Assembly (NCBI RefSeq): GCF_021155775.2
Contig: NC_060238.1
Location: forward strand, 8,728,001 to 8,792,000
DNA length: 64,000 bases
Direction of reading: 5' to 3'
DNA from: Neodiprion pinetum
Lineage: Eukaryota > Arthropoda > Insecta > Hymenoptera > Diprionidae
A program made the translations under genes and the position numbers. The notes under the pieces are model-generated. The model was not told the origin of the DNA, made no database searches, and saw only the letters and a program-made list of their open reading frames with translations. Positions 21,516 to 33,336 of the stretch are shown in pieces (positions within the stretch are counted from its first letter, which is position 1; each line of letters opens with the position of its first letter).

Positions 21516-23063
21516 GGGGCATTCCATGCCAAATCACCGAGGTTTCGGCCCGACCCCCTTCGATTTCGCTGAAAATTTTTTATCATTTTCTACCCTACCA
21601 AAGACATTTTTCTGAATTTTTTCAGATTTTTTTACCCAACCCAAAAAAAATACGAATTTTTGGAAAAAACCCCTCTTTTTTTTAAAATGCTAGAACTTTT
21701 TCAAAAATTGACCGTTTGGAACCTTTTTTTTTAAAAAAATTTTGTTTTTAAATGCAGTTTTCAGAAAAAAATACAAAAAATTTTGCAGATGTCAGGATCT
21801 ATGAAATATTTCAATATTTAAAAAAAAAACGTTTTTTTTTCGAAGTCCGAAACCTTTGATTCTCAATTTTTTTGTCTAAAAAAAAACTTCAACTAAGACA
21901 GTATTTAATCCCTCTATTTAGATTTTGTGCCGACTTTTCTTTCTATTTTTTTTTTTCGATTGAAATTTTGTAAATTTGCTTTAGTAATTCCTTATGACAT
22001 GAACTGCATACACGGTCATCAGTTGATAGATGGAAATGAATAGCCAAATACTCAGGCAGACTTCGTAGAGATTTTGTCTTATTATGTTTATTACGATTCA
22101 TTGGATTACAGCAACGATTAAAAAATTTCGGCATTTTAATTATTGATAATCAAGAAATTAACTTAAAATAATTTTTATTGAATGACAATTAGCTTATTAA
22201 TACTTCATACACATCAGAGAACGAACTTGTCAACGAGTTGCAAGAAAAACACTGACATCGTTCAGAAAACATAGCCTTAAAATGATTAAGAAAAAATTAG
22301 AAGTTACCTTCATTATCGGTGGCGAATTGTTTATTGGCGATATGAGCAGTTGGTAAAAAATTTCTTATTTGAAAATTTGAAATTTTACTCATCATCACGC
22401 GGGGAAAACAAAACTGAATAGATAGAGAAAAATTAATAACACTATACGTTAATAAAATATTTTAAGCTGTTAAAAATAATTTAATACTTGCGCAGATACA
22501 CTTAACGATTGTTTTTGTACTATTTTTTCCAATTTCTAAGATTTTAAAAACAATCCAAAAAAATTTTAACGCAAAGTTATGTAAAATAACCTAATTTTAG
22601 AATTTTTTTTTTTTCAATCAAAAAAAAAAAATAGAAAGAAAAGTCGGCACAAAATCTAAATAGGGGGGTTAAATACTGTCTTAGTTGAAGTTTGTTTTGA
22701 GACAAAAAAATTGAGAATCAAAGGTTTCGGACTTCGAAAAAAAAACGTTTTTTTTAAATATTGAAATATTTCATAGATCCTGACATCTGCAAACTTTTTT
22801 ATATTTTTTTCTGAAAACTGCATTCAAAAACAAAATTTTTTTTAAAAAAAAGGTCCCAAACGGTCAGTTTTTGAAAAAGTTCTAGCATTTTAAAAAAAAA
22901 AGAGCGGTTTTTTCCAAACATTCGTGATTTTTTTTGGGTTGGGTAAAAAAATGTGAAAAAATTCAGAAAAATGTCTTTGGTAGGGTAGAAAATGATAAAA
23001 AAATTTTCAGTGAAATCGAAGGGGGTCGGGCCGAAACCTCGGTGATTTGGCATGGAATGCCCC
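21516..23063. mobile_element. Non-autonomous TIR transposon related to the 3160-7209 element
   Basis: The termini GGGGCATTCCATGCCAAATC are inverted at 23044-23063; the arms are 21516-21960 and 22612-23063. AAAT lies on both sides (21512-21515 and 23064-23067), a possible 4-bp duplication. The outermost bases resemble those of the 3160-7209 element (GGGCTATTCCGCGTCAA). The interior keeps only the first, Cys-rich segment of the same transposase family (21943-22134). It is therefore a deletion derivative that depends on a transposase made elsewhere. Confidence 0.8.
21943..22134 (-). pseudogene. Transposase N-terminal Cys-rich domain only
   Basis: 63 codons on the minus strand from ATG 22134: FFNRCCNPMNRNKHNK, then VCSSCHKELLKQ. 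The RCCNP and CxxC pattern matches the N terminus of the 654-aa transposase at 4080-6044 (RCCNPF, VCMDC). The catalytic part is absent. It may still give a short DNA-binding peptide, but this is not shown. Confidence 0.65.
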
Positions 23064-23649
23064 AAATATATCCTCTTAACGTTTCTTTGCTTTGTGTTTC
23101 TTATTTGGCTGAACGTTCCTCATTTCACACAGAGGACCCATTTTTCTCTTAAGCGGCAATTCGTAGTGTTATATATTAGGGTGAGGTGGCATGAAATGAA
23201 TAACTCGGTGTTTGAAGTAATCATGACTAAGTCATTGACTCTTAAAAAGTGCTAATGCGTACGACTCGACTACCAGTGGGTAACTGAGGCGCACATGCGC
23301 TCCGTCTACACTCCCGCTACAGATCGGCGACCCATCGACAAGCTGGGCCTCTATTCGTGAGGTATTGTTTCGCATACATCACACGTAGATTGCCCCGTTT
23401 TTATAATATGTAAGTCCGGGTTCAAATGGCCTACTGTAACAAAGAAGCCAAACCTTTGCTGTTGCGCGTGAAATCTTAAACTACGCTCCCCTTGTCGTCA
23501 TCGATTGCTCCAAGTGGGACGAATCATTGAAAACTAGAGCTGTATTTAGTAGACAACGAATGGGTGTAGCGTAATTTTTTCGTTATGCCAATGGATGCTC
23601 TGCATCGCGTCGTCAATTACGAATGCGTAATGACAGGAAAAATTACTCT

Positions 23650-25016
23650 CTACTGAATATTCCCCTTTTTCAATTGCTTCTCCACTTTCAAAAAATACGT
23701 AGACTGTTGCTTAACAACGAATGCATGCGTGACCAATACTTTCGATTGAATTATGAGTTTATCTGAATACTCTAACACTGGGGTTCGAATCCTTCCCAGG
23801 TTTGTGCAACTAACCCATATCCACCGCTTGTATATCACAATATCGATGAATTTTGATTTGAACAACGGTTGCAGTTTGCACATTCTTCTAAATGGTATTT
23901 GGTCGTTGAAGGGCTGGTTATTATCCCTGCTAAACAGTCTATAATTAAAAATAGGCTGCATGGCGTCCGCTGTTATATGTGCTATCCTTGCACAGTCTAA
24001 CATCAATTTCACATTTTCGTGAATTGCACAGACATAAGCTGAGTGGGGTTCACTGGCTCTAAGTAGTACGCAGTATTTTGTTCTGGATTCAAAAAATTTG
24101 GAGAAGCCGACCCTCAGATCTAAATAGTTTTCTTGGAACATCCATTATTTTTAGTTAGTTAAAATCAACCATTCTAGTTTTTACACTTTTTCATTGTACT
24201 CTTTGACAGAAATATAATTCTTTTTCCCTGCCATCACGTGGCTCATATAATCGGGCGTATAGAAATTGACCACGCAATTGTCGGTAAGTTCGTCTACCTT
24301 TTTTCAATCATAAAATTCGGGGTTGATTAAATCCGGAACTTTTCTGCTGTCTTTTTGGCTATTGGTATCATATGGTTAGAAGCACTGAAGTTCTCACGAA
24401 TTTTTTTGAACGACTATGAGTAAACATGGTCAAGATTCGAATTATCTTGCTTCGGTCATCAGTAAAACGAAAAGCTATTTTTATTGTCTATATTACGTAT
24501 TATTTTTTTTTACTTTATTACTTTATAAACTTCCTTTGATTCATCCTCCGATTAAATTTCACCTTTGATATGAAATATTTTCGAGGCCAGTGTTTCCTGT
24601 AACTTCAGGAATTTTTGCCAGGGAGAGTTTTTGTTACACAATTTTCTTTTACAGATAGGTGATGCACCAAATCCAAGCAGACTAATGTTCAATTCTGCAT
24701 CATCGACAGTTCTCTTACTTGGCGTTGAATCCTCTTTACACTCCGTCGAACATACTTCTGCATTTGAACCAGCTTACGGATTGTCAGTATTTGTTAACCT
24801 GTCAATAGTTTTACTCATGATTTCAGGTATTTTCAAAACTCTTAACCCGCAGTAGCCGCACAATTTTTTGTCTGCAGATAAAGTCATGTCTTCCGTCTTC
24901 AATTTACGTAACATGCTGTGCAGTACAGGTTTCAAGTTTTTTGAAAACTTCTTGCTATGCTTTTCTAATTGAAACGGGTTAAATTCGTAATCATAGTTAT
25001 TATATTCCCGTGGCAT
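23650..25016 (-). pseudogene. Decayed transposase of the same family as 4080-6044
   Basis: Minus-strand pieces in the correct order: an N-terminal segment with NPFQLEKHSKKF and LCGYCG (25016-24774), a piece near 24250-24200 with VNFYTPDYMSHVMAGKK, and a C-terminal piece (24141-23650) with VGFSKFFESRTKYCVLLRAS, CAIHENVKLMLD and FVVKQQSTYF. Each aligns with the intact transposase. The pieces are separated by stops and frameshifts, and the catalytic second half beyond 23650 is missing. Its TIRs were not found. Confidence 0.75.
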
Positions 25017-28000
25017 ATGAATTGCGACATACTTGAGAAATTATGGATCCAGAACTTTCAAATCATTAAGCAAGTGTTACTCAAACGATGTTTGAAGATT
25101 CTGAAGGAATGGGCTGAGAGGGGTAAGAAAATTTCTGTATGGACGGCGGAAGGCTCTTTGTTTAAAAATGTAACTGGGGATTATGGCGAAGAGGCATTGA
25201 AAGATGGCTCAGTTATATAACTACGTAGAAAAACGGTGGGAATAACAGATAGCCGGTTTCACAGAACACTCATACAGCAAAATCTATGCAATTCAAAATC
25301 TATTACAAGTTTTAGACTGATCAATGGCTACACAAAAACTCTCTACCTGGGTTCATTATGATGAAAATATGTGAAACCTCAATCTGAGAATACTGGGTAT
25401 TTCGAAAAAAATTCGAAAATGTTTGATAACCTGTTACCTGAAGTCACTTCCTCGTGAGAGACGACTAACCGCGTTGCGCGGTCATGGCGAGAGCTGTATT
25501 TTTCTTGATCAGTCACTGTTTGAAAATGCTTTTTATTCGAGTTTCATCTTAAAACTCACATCTGTCTTAGGAAATTTAACTAGAAATATGCTTATATTTT
25601 ATCAAAATTTTAAAAATGTGTTTTCTCCTTGAAAATTGAATTTGAAAGATATAATTGTACATAACAAATGGCCATTGTAGTTATAGCAAAATTGCAAAAA
25701 TCACATATGAAATATGTTTCATGACCTTCAGAACGAGCATAAGACCAAGTATGTAGGATGGATAAAACCAAAGATGTGACCGTTTGAATGTCCGCGTATT
25801 TCCGTTTTTTACTCATTTTTCACAAAATTCTACCCTTTCCAACTTTAAAACTATTGAAGATAAAAAAATTCAAATAATAGTCAGATACATTCAGATCACG
25901 GTTATAAGCTGTCTAAAAAATTGTGTCGAATTTGAAGAACATAGTGTGCGGAAAGTGTTCGGTTTGACGTGAACTGACTCATATACACAGAGAAGGCTAC
26001 GAAATGCCCCCGGTTGCTTTCTTTGACATTTATGGTACTGACAAGTCTCCACTCGGACTTAAACTAGACGAAGCAGTAATAACCAATAACTATTTGTTTT
26101 GGAAAATAATAAATTCAAGACATTGGCATGCGTATCTTGAACGTTAGTTGAACGAAAATTGCATATCAACAAGTAGCGGCGTGAAATAGGGCGTAAAAGC
26201 TCGATCTTATGTACGCGGAAACATCGATTCAAGTCTCGCTGTGCACGTCCGTTTTTCTTCCATTGCATTTGTTAATTTTATTCGACCCCACTTTATTTAT
26301 GTTATAGTAAATGTGTCAGAATTATACGATTAAAACAGTATTAGAGTCGTTTTGTTTATGAAGAGCACGGGTTTTTTTTTTTGGTTATTTGTATGAAAAA
26401 AAATTACTTGTAGCTGAATTATTATTTATTTTATTTTTGTTAAATGCTCATGGCTCGAAACACACGTATAAAGTAGCGATAGGCGAAAAAGCAATACCGA
26501 ACTTGCTCTCATCTTGGTCTTGCCTCGATTTTCAATTTGCTCTCAAGATTTTGTTTGGGTTTTCAACACGAGAGCACGACAAGAACGCGGTGTATGAATT
26601 CGAGTCTACACCAATATTACCATTAAGTTGCAACAAGAGTCTCGCCAACATTAGTTACATTCAAAGGAAAACTGTTATGAATAAAATACAATTAATTCTT
26701 TCAAAATCTCATGAATTCTTCGAGGTTACAATGACGTATGCATACCAACATGTGTGTATTGTACTTTTTGCGGATTTATACGTTATCGGGAGTGATATTT
26801 GTCCTGAAATACGTTAAATAGTAGAAAATATAAAGGAAATTTTGTTCTTACGTAAGAAATGGTCGGGTTAGACAATCGAAAGCACTTCAATTAGCCAGCT
26901 GAAGCCTTTCGCAGACTCGGGCAAGGTTCACTTGCCAGAGCTGAAATTTTTTCAGGCTTGGGTAGTAAAATTACCAAAGCTGTGATTTCGCAGACTCGGA
27001 CGATAAAAGTCGCCAAAGCCGCACCTTATCGCTAAACACGTACTTGGGCAGCAAACTATGAGAGCCACTTCCCTCCTCAGAAATGGGAATCCGGATTCTG
27101 AATCCGATGTGCCTAAACTATTTTATTAATCGCGAATTTTCTGAGCTACAGACCAGGGTGATAACCGAGACTGTTCACCAGAGTTGGGATCTCCAAACAA
27201 GGTTCTCGGCCACGGGCTAATGTCAGTGTCGCAGGAAGTTGTGTGCTTAACCGAAGCTGTGATTTTCCTAGTCTGATCTTTTCTGATTAGCTTGAATAAC
27301 TCAATAAGCCTTAAAAGAAAAAACAAATCTTGTTTTACAAAATTAAATTAAGAAAAATAGCAATCAAATACATAAAAAAAAAAATTATGTCAGATATCTG
27401 GTATTTTGGCCTCCCAAATAACAATTCAAAATCATACAAACCAAATAAAAAGTGTATAAAATGATGCAAAAAGAAACTTTAATTTGAAATGACATTCACT
27501 TTTCATCCCAAGTGTTTGTTGTGTTAAAGCTGAGTGATTGCAACTAAGTGAAATTTTTAACATTGACCGCATAGATTGGTTTAATTCACTTTAATTACTT
27601 AGAATTTTTTTGAAAAGTATTTGAATGACTCAACATGAAATTTCGGAGTCCGAAATTATTAATTTCTCTGTTTCGATCAATTTATACGGACTACTTCTAG
27701 ATGATAGATGAACACAGTTGACAAGGACAGGTCCCGCGATCCCCCCCCCGACTCTGATTTCATTCATTTTGGGATATGTTACCTATTCTTCATCGAAATC
27801 TAAGCGACACGTATTTTTTTTTTATCGGCAGAGAAACAGTTGAAAGTGCTAAAATCAACACCCAAAATTGAGCATCGCAGTGCTAGTTTTGCAGTGTCGC
27901 TACTTCCAGTTGAGATATTTCAATGAAACTAATCGGTCGATAATTCTCATAGTTAATAATGAAAAATGAATTCTGTCCAATTACAACGTGGATAAATGGT

Positions 28001-29356
28001 GAAAGATTACGGAGGCTGCAAGTTACAAATTATTTGTAACTAAAATATTGTTGCTCGTATTTGAATGAAATTGATTGCATTTGAAAGATCAGAAAAAAGT
28101 AAGGGATACGTGGTTTTGCGTTTTTTTAAAATAATATCACATAGGGCGTGAACTACCCCTATACACACGCAACCAAGTTCACATTAAATTAGTAGTACTT
28201 TGCTTTCGCTCGTCTTATTTAATATTTCAAAGCTCTTTATTTTAAAATTGAGGGGTTTCTTATTTTAGATAATATTCGGTTGCATTAACGACAATAACCA
28301 CCCGCACAAAGGCTTCTTGCTCCTAAATTAATTCGCACAAGAGGTCTTTTAGTAATTGATACCCATAATTCTTTTTTTTTTTTTATAAGGATCCGTCAAT
28401 TGAGTCTTAAGATGAAAAATAGAATGCATAAACTGTAATTTTTTAGCCCCCAGAACCAAGTTGAGACGCGATACCGAGTTTTTCCGAGACCAAGACTAAA
28501 AATAATTAAGACACAACTTAACAGACCAAGGACAGGATGTGAAAATTAAGATTTTATCAAGACCGAGACGAGACTGCCAATTCTCGACTGGTCTCGTCGT
28601 ATGTTCAGCTCTACAACAAAGTATTAAAAACTTAATAACAGCACATGTCCCTCAAATGATATTCAATCAACACAAATAAAAAAAAATCATAATTCTAATC
28701 AAAGCAATTTTTTTAAACCGATCTATTGAAAAAATCAAGCTCGCACGCGGTTTCTGTGGACATTATTCCTTGAACACTCTTTCTCGTCGTATTTTTTTCA
28801 CACATTAATTATAATTCGGATAATGAAGGATTAATAAAACTAAATAGACGCACAGCGGGACTTGATTCGATGTTCTCGCCCCCACTGAAATGGGCCATTA
28901 CCTGCAGCGCCATGCCACTGCTTGTTAACGTGTGAATATTTGTGATCTATAAACGTATGCCAATATTTGAAAATTGATTTCTTCAACTCTGTGTGCAAAA
29001 TTCGATTTTTGATACCTGTCGACGATGTGTGAAATGCTCGATTCACACATTTTGATGCGCAGTGTGCGCAGTAATTACAACGCCCACTAAACGTAGAAGA
29101 TGATTTACTTTGCAAACTGAATTTCGCACACTGAGTTGAGAAAACAGTATACAATACGCGTGCGGATACATCACCCTCGCGCTTCACGCACTTGTATCGT
29201 CATTTACTATTCTTGGTTGCGCATGGCTATGGCGTATAACTGTTTGACTAGTTAAAGCCTTAGTCAAGATGTAATAATACCATGAGTTGGAAAGAAATTG
29301 ACTAGGGGCACTATGTAGTGCTCCTTTGATAGTTATAGCGATGTGCAAAACCATAC
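25017..29356. other. Dynein intron, no supported gene
   Basis: AT-rich sequence. At 26890-27030 there are degenerate tandem units of about 55 bases (TTTCGCAGACTCGG..., GCCAAAGC). A 142-codon plus frame at 26389-26817 begins with a hydrophobic, signal-like stretch (LLVAELLFILFLLNAHG) but has no recognisable domain and no splice or promoter support, so I do not call it a gene. A 115-codon minus frame at 28840-29187 is likewise unsupported. Confidence 0.4.
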
Positions 29357-29572
29357 ATTTCTTGATTCCATATTCTTAATCCATTTGACTGCTTGACTTT
29401 GTGGGTCAATGACAAGAGGCCAACGTCCACCTTTCGTAATTATAATCCCGTTTTCAGTACTGAAGTCATCAGACGGCAGTCCTTGAATATTCCATTCTCG
29501 GATCGTTGTGGGATCAGTAAGAAAATCTTTCACATCTAACGTGGAAGAATGGGGAATTTCCATCTCTATGAC
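29357..29572 (-). CDS. Axonemal dynein heavy chain, exon (linker to AAA5)
   Basis: 216-bp, 72-codon phase-0 exon with acceptor TTTCATAG before 29572 and donor AAT/GTATGG after 29357. It encodes DVKDFLTDPTTIREWNIQGL, PSDDFSTENGIIITKGGRWP and QAVKWIKNMESRN. These are hallmark residues between the stalk and AAA5 of axonemal dynein heavy chains, and the WNIQGLPSD.FSTENG wording is closest to DNAH2-type chains as I know them. It splices in frame to 44144-44356 upstream and 17992-18142 downstream. Confidence 0.92.
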
Positions 29573-30393
29573 CTATGAAATAACACATAGTGAATCAGAT
29601 GCAGTGCAATAGTTGTGACGTAATAATGCAATTTGGTATTTGGTGGAAATTTCAAGAATATTGTAGATTTGTTTGTACTTATTTGTAGTTCTATCTAATT
29701 CTACAAAGAATGAATTTAAAACATTCCTTGGGCAAATTTTTGTATCCTAAAAGGCTGATATCTTTTTATAACGTACTACTAACAATCATGGATGATAGAC
29801 GGTATTTTGCGTTAAAAACTTTTTTTATATGAAAGAAAAGAAAGGAAATTGATTGACAATTTCACTGGAGTTTCCATTCTCATTCAAATAACTCCACTGT
29901 CTTCATTTTACGTGTAGATTTTATGCACCGCCAATGATATCATTGAGTTGAGTTCAACCTGAAGTTTGCACGCTTACGTTAGATTTCATAAAGGCGAGCC
30001 TTTGCATTTGGACTTTTGAATTGCCGGATATCTACTCATGGTGTAAGTATATAAGATGTGGTCTAAATGGAGATGCGCAGTAGCAAACTCACGAGATGAG
30101 CCCCTACGTGATGTCACGATGATTGAGGTTGAATGTAAATGACGTCATATGGGGGCACATTCTTTATGGCCGAAGCGGCAGGGAACGCGCAAAAACTCAC
30201 CTTATATAGGGTGGGGCATTTAAAATGTCACAGAGCAATAGTACTCAAACTATTGATGATACTCAAAAAAGTTTCGGATGAAAGTTACATTGTTCGAGAG
30301 GCCGTCATACTGGACCATCTTATTTCTTTTTCGGCGGAGGCGCTGAAGCTACGTCAAGCTCACCGCCGCTTTTTTAAATGGGAAAATTTGTCA
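29573..30393. other. Dynein intron before Polinton A
   Basis: No supported gene. A plus-strand frame at 30139-30540 runs across the Polinton boundary at 30400 and has no recognisable domain. Confidence 0.45.
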
Positions 30394-30399
30394 GATATC
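30394..30399. other. Left target-site duplication of Polinton A (GATATC)
   Basis: GATATC immediately precedes the terminus AGTAGATATGCAAGGCC and recurs directly after the other terminus at 43689-43694. A 6-bp duplication is the Polinton hallmark. Confidence 0.9.
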
Positions 30400-31064
30400 A
30401 GTAGATATGCAAGGCCGGTTCTGGATAGAAACACCTTCTTTACCGACCAAGCCGACCAGTCCGCCTATATAGCCAATAGTTTGCCCCAGGCGAAAAATAA
30501 TATTTTCCACGTACTTCGAATACATAACCAGGTGACGTAACCATGTGACGTTACCGGCTGATGTGCCCACAGCGGCCATTTTGAAAATAGCGGTCATTTC
30601 GACGTCGGCCATTTTGGTGGCAGCCATTTTGATTTTTTTGATGGCGGCCATTTTGATTTTTTCGATGGCGGCAATTTCGATTTTTTGATGGCGACCATTT
30701 CGACGGCGGCCATTTTTGATGGCGGAAATTTTGGTTTTGTGATGGCGGCAATTTTGATTTTTTGATGGCGGCCATTTTGACGGCGGCCATGATTTTTTTG
30801 ATATATAGCCAACAGTTTGCCCCAGGCGAAAAATAATATTTTCCACGTACTTCGAATACATTCTTTTACGTTAATCGACCGGATGGTGACATCGCAATAA
30901 GATAGACAGGGAATGCCGATGACGATCCGTAAACTTTCACGCTAATAGTTTACCCCCAGAGCGAAAATTTCACATTCGAAAAAAATATTAATAGAATTTA
31001 TTGTATCGGAATCGTCCGACGGTGAGCGGCATGCGGTCAAAGGATTTCGGTGCGACGTTGAATT
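30400..31064 (+). repeat. Left TIR of Polinton A
   Basis: Inverted partner of about 42963-43688. It contains two copies of a roughly 60-bp block (TTTGCCCCAGGCGAAAAATAATATTTTCCACGTACTTCGAATACA at about 30480 and 30809) around an array rich in ATGGCGGCCATTTTGA units (30573-30790). The two TIRs differ in array length. Confidence 0.88.
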
Positions 31065-31326
31065 TGAGACAAACAATTCTCGGAATCGTCCGACGAAAAC
31101 AATACTCGGAATCGTTCGACGAGTTTCGACTTGACGGCGAGCGGCCTGCGGACAACGGATTGCGGTGCGACGTTGAATTCTGGAAGGTTCTGAAATAAAT
31201 TCTTAACTAGCGGGACAGAGGTTCTGAATAAACGGTTGTTATTGACGATGCAAAATATTTTATTGAAAAAAACAACTCAAGATTACAGTTTTACATGAAA
31301 TTCGTAATGCTAATGTATGAGTGTTC

Positions 31327-31880
31327 TTACTCAACGGTATCGCACCCATGTTTTAGACAATGAGAATGAATAACTGTTCGAGGAGATACCGATTGTCTTT
31401 TGTGTTTGAGTAAAAAATTTCGCAGTAACAATACGTTTTGGGCTGCACAGTTTGGACGTAATATAGCGTGATGCGTACAGTTTGAATTCGTGTCCGACAT
31501 TTTATTCAACTTCTGCAACGACGGACAACTCAAATCCATCATTTCAACGACTTCAACTTTTTCACCCAGAAGTTTCTGCAGCCAACTTTTCTTCTCCAAA
31601 CCTTTTACGTAAACTGTTGAAGCCTCACGCAGCGGCATACATTCGATGGTGAAGTCGAGCTTCTCGAAAGGTAAATCACCACCTTCCCAGGATAGTCCAT
31701 GATAATTCCGTGACAGCCATTGTCGCTTTTGAACGGAGCGAGTAAACAATTCCAATCGTACGGAGGTTCGAAGAGAAAAATTGACGGGTTGGCCTCTTCG
31801 TCGAGTGACACAACTGCCAACTCTTTTGGTCTTCTGAATCCTTGTAGGTCGACTATGAACTCCTTCGTGAAAAAAATACT
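31327..31880 (-). pseudogene. Conserved Polinton-associated protein, possibly nuclease-like, frameshifted
   Basis: Homologous to the intact 282-aa protein at 50745-51593. The N-terminal part (about 31880 to 31720) includes FIVDLQGF and FEPPYDW. After a frameshift near 31720-31750 the frame to 31327 gives RNYHGLSWEGGDLPFEKLD, VYVKGLEKKSWLQ and later CAAQNVLLLRNFLLKH. The opening D-x-x-G-F and the closing H...CA..NV..L layout recall RNase H-fold DEDD exonucleases, but I cannot identify all acidic residues, so function is unproven. Here the gene lies next to the MCP; in Polinton B it lies on the other side of the polymerase. Confidence 0.7.
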
Positions 31881-31908
31881 GAATCGATTGTCACAACGTT
31901 CAAGGTTT

Positions 31909-33122
31909 TTATACCAATTTTCTCACCCCGCCACTCAGCGGATTATATTCAATCATACGATCATGTAAAATCAAGCAGTAGGCAGATGTACCGGTAGGAA
32001 AGTTATTCTTCGCCTCAAATTCGATACGAATATCTACCGGTCCAGATTTCAGAGCCTCGTTTTGTTTCGAACAGTCGATGAAAATCAAAGGTTCGTACTG
32101 TAGAAATTCGCTCTTCGTCAACAGAGGCTCGGGTTCTTTGCCGTAATAGGTGGCTTGAACGTTTGCGTACATCTCGTACAGTAATGCAAAGCGATTGTGA
32201 CTCATGTCCAAGTTCAGGTTACCGTACGGATAATACTCGGAATTCAAGAAGAGCTTGACGTCAGTAATGTTACAGTGATCAAGATGACTGGCATTTTTGC
32301 CGGCTTTGTTTTTTCGATTCGTTTGAAAACCGAGCATGACAAATCGCGGTTTTTCCAAATGGGTGGACGTTTTCACAGTCCAAACGTATTTCGTAGTTGC
32401 CGGTAGCAAAGGATATTCGTACAACTCCCAACTGCGGAAGCTCATGGAGACTGGTGTATCTTTCTCAATGAAATTCATCAGTGCGACTTTTCGTCCGAGA
32501 GCTTCACGTAGGGTACTAACCATTCCACCTGATCGATCACGATTCTAAAGTCTTCGTCTTGATTTTGAACGATGGCATTCAAATCACTTTTTGATCTTGT
32601 AAGAATCAGCTCGTGTTTCGCGTTAACGACGATCTTGCGATAGTCTTCAGCGAAGCCCAATATCATGCTCAAGGGAATAACTACGTCAGAGTTACTATCG
32701 GCATCAGTTAATTTTTTCGTTTCCTGAACATCGAGCCATCCAGCATTTTCCATAAGCCAACTTTGACCAGGGTTGAGCGAAGCGAAACCTTTCAGCAGGC
32801 TGGTCAGACCAACGTTTTTACATTTATCAATCTCTACGGCGTTGAGTTCGTACCGTACATCTTCGAACAAATGGCAGATGGCGTTATTGACCAAAGTTGT
32901 GATCGCTGCTGCGGTGCCGTCCGATTTGAGCAATTTTCCAGAGATATGCAGCGAACTCTTGCACGGTAATACGCATAAATCCTGATGCTGAACGGTGATT
33001 CGAATCTCATCGCTGTTGTTGAAAGTTGACGATGCGTATGGTTTGTGTGCGTGTATTTCTTGGTGTGCGATTGATTCGTCAAAGACGACAGGTGTTTGAA
33101 TGCTCAAGATTTCCTCCTCCAT
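31909..33122 (-). pseudogene. Major capsid protein (hexon-like, double jelly roll), frameshifted
   Basis: ATG at 33122 (MEEEILSIQTPVVFDES). It matches the MCP of Polinton B over its whole length: AHKPYASSTFNNSDEI, VRYELNAVEIDKCKN, FAEDYRKIVVNAKHELILT, then after the break MSFRSWELYEYPLLPATT and YPYGNLNLDMSHNRFAL, ending at 31909. A frameshift between 32480 and 32523 splits the protein near residue 210. In Polintons this protein forms the pseudohexameric capsomers of the virion. It stands last in the block PLA2, protease, penton, small protein, MCP, as in copy B. Confidence 0.88.
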
Positions 33123-33159
33123 GATACGTAGCATACAACGAAACAGCAGAATCGCAGTT

Positions 33160-33333
33160 TTATTTGTCGGAAATTCCTTTTCCAAAAGGTGTCAGCTTTA
33201 GACCCAGAGCTATCAGGAATTCCACGTTTTGACGTGTTAGCGGTTTGGGAATCGATCGATGACTGACTTGATCGGGACATGCTGATTTACTGATATAACT
33301 CTTTTTGGCTAATCTGTTATATACAATACCCAT
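33160..33333 (-). CDS. Small conserved Polinton protein (57 aa)
   Basis: ATG 33333, four bases past the penton stop, to TAA at 33160-33162. It begins MGIVYNRLAKKSY and keeps a C-terminal LTRQNVEFLIALGLKL, which parallels the 60-aa protein at 62219-62401 in Polinton B (MGIV start, LTPLNVRFLQSLGLRL). The same position and the same two conserved blocks in two diverged elements argue that it is real despite its size. Function is unknown; a capsid-assembly role is suggested only by position between the two capsid genes. Confidence 0.7.
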   Translation of the reverse strand: MGIVYNRLAKKSYISKSACPDQVSHRSIPKPLTRQNVEFLIALGLKLTPFGKGISDK

Positions 33334-33336
33334 CTT

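Larger units (their letters stand above)
20641..23585 (+). pseudogene. Polinton major capsid protein remnant (relic C), split by a transposon
   Basis: From about 20680 the sequence follows the MCP of Polinton B (62540 onward): HQDLCLLPSK-like start, an internal deletion at about 20815, then AEDYCRIIVNALHELILTRS and later DHCRIREVKFFL and YPYGNLNLDVFNNQYAIF. Homology stops near 21325 and resumes at 23405 with the YYNKEAEP/IDCSK region, ending about 23585. The gap contains the TIR transposon at 21516-23063. Many stop codons are present (for example 20911, 20935, 21103), so this is an old, dead copy of the hexon-like capsid protein. Confidence 0.8.

Noticed and set aside
26389..26817. 142-codon frame with a signal-like N terminus
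   Set aside because: No homology recognised, no promoter or splice evidence, AT-rich intron; kept only as a note.
30139..30540. 133-codon frame at the Polinton A left edge
   Set aside because: It crosses the element boundary at 30400 and has no recognisable domain.
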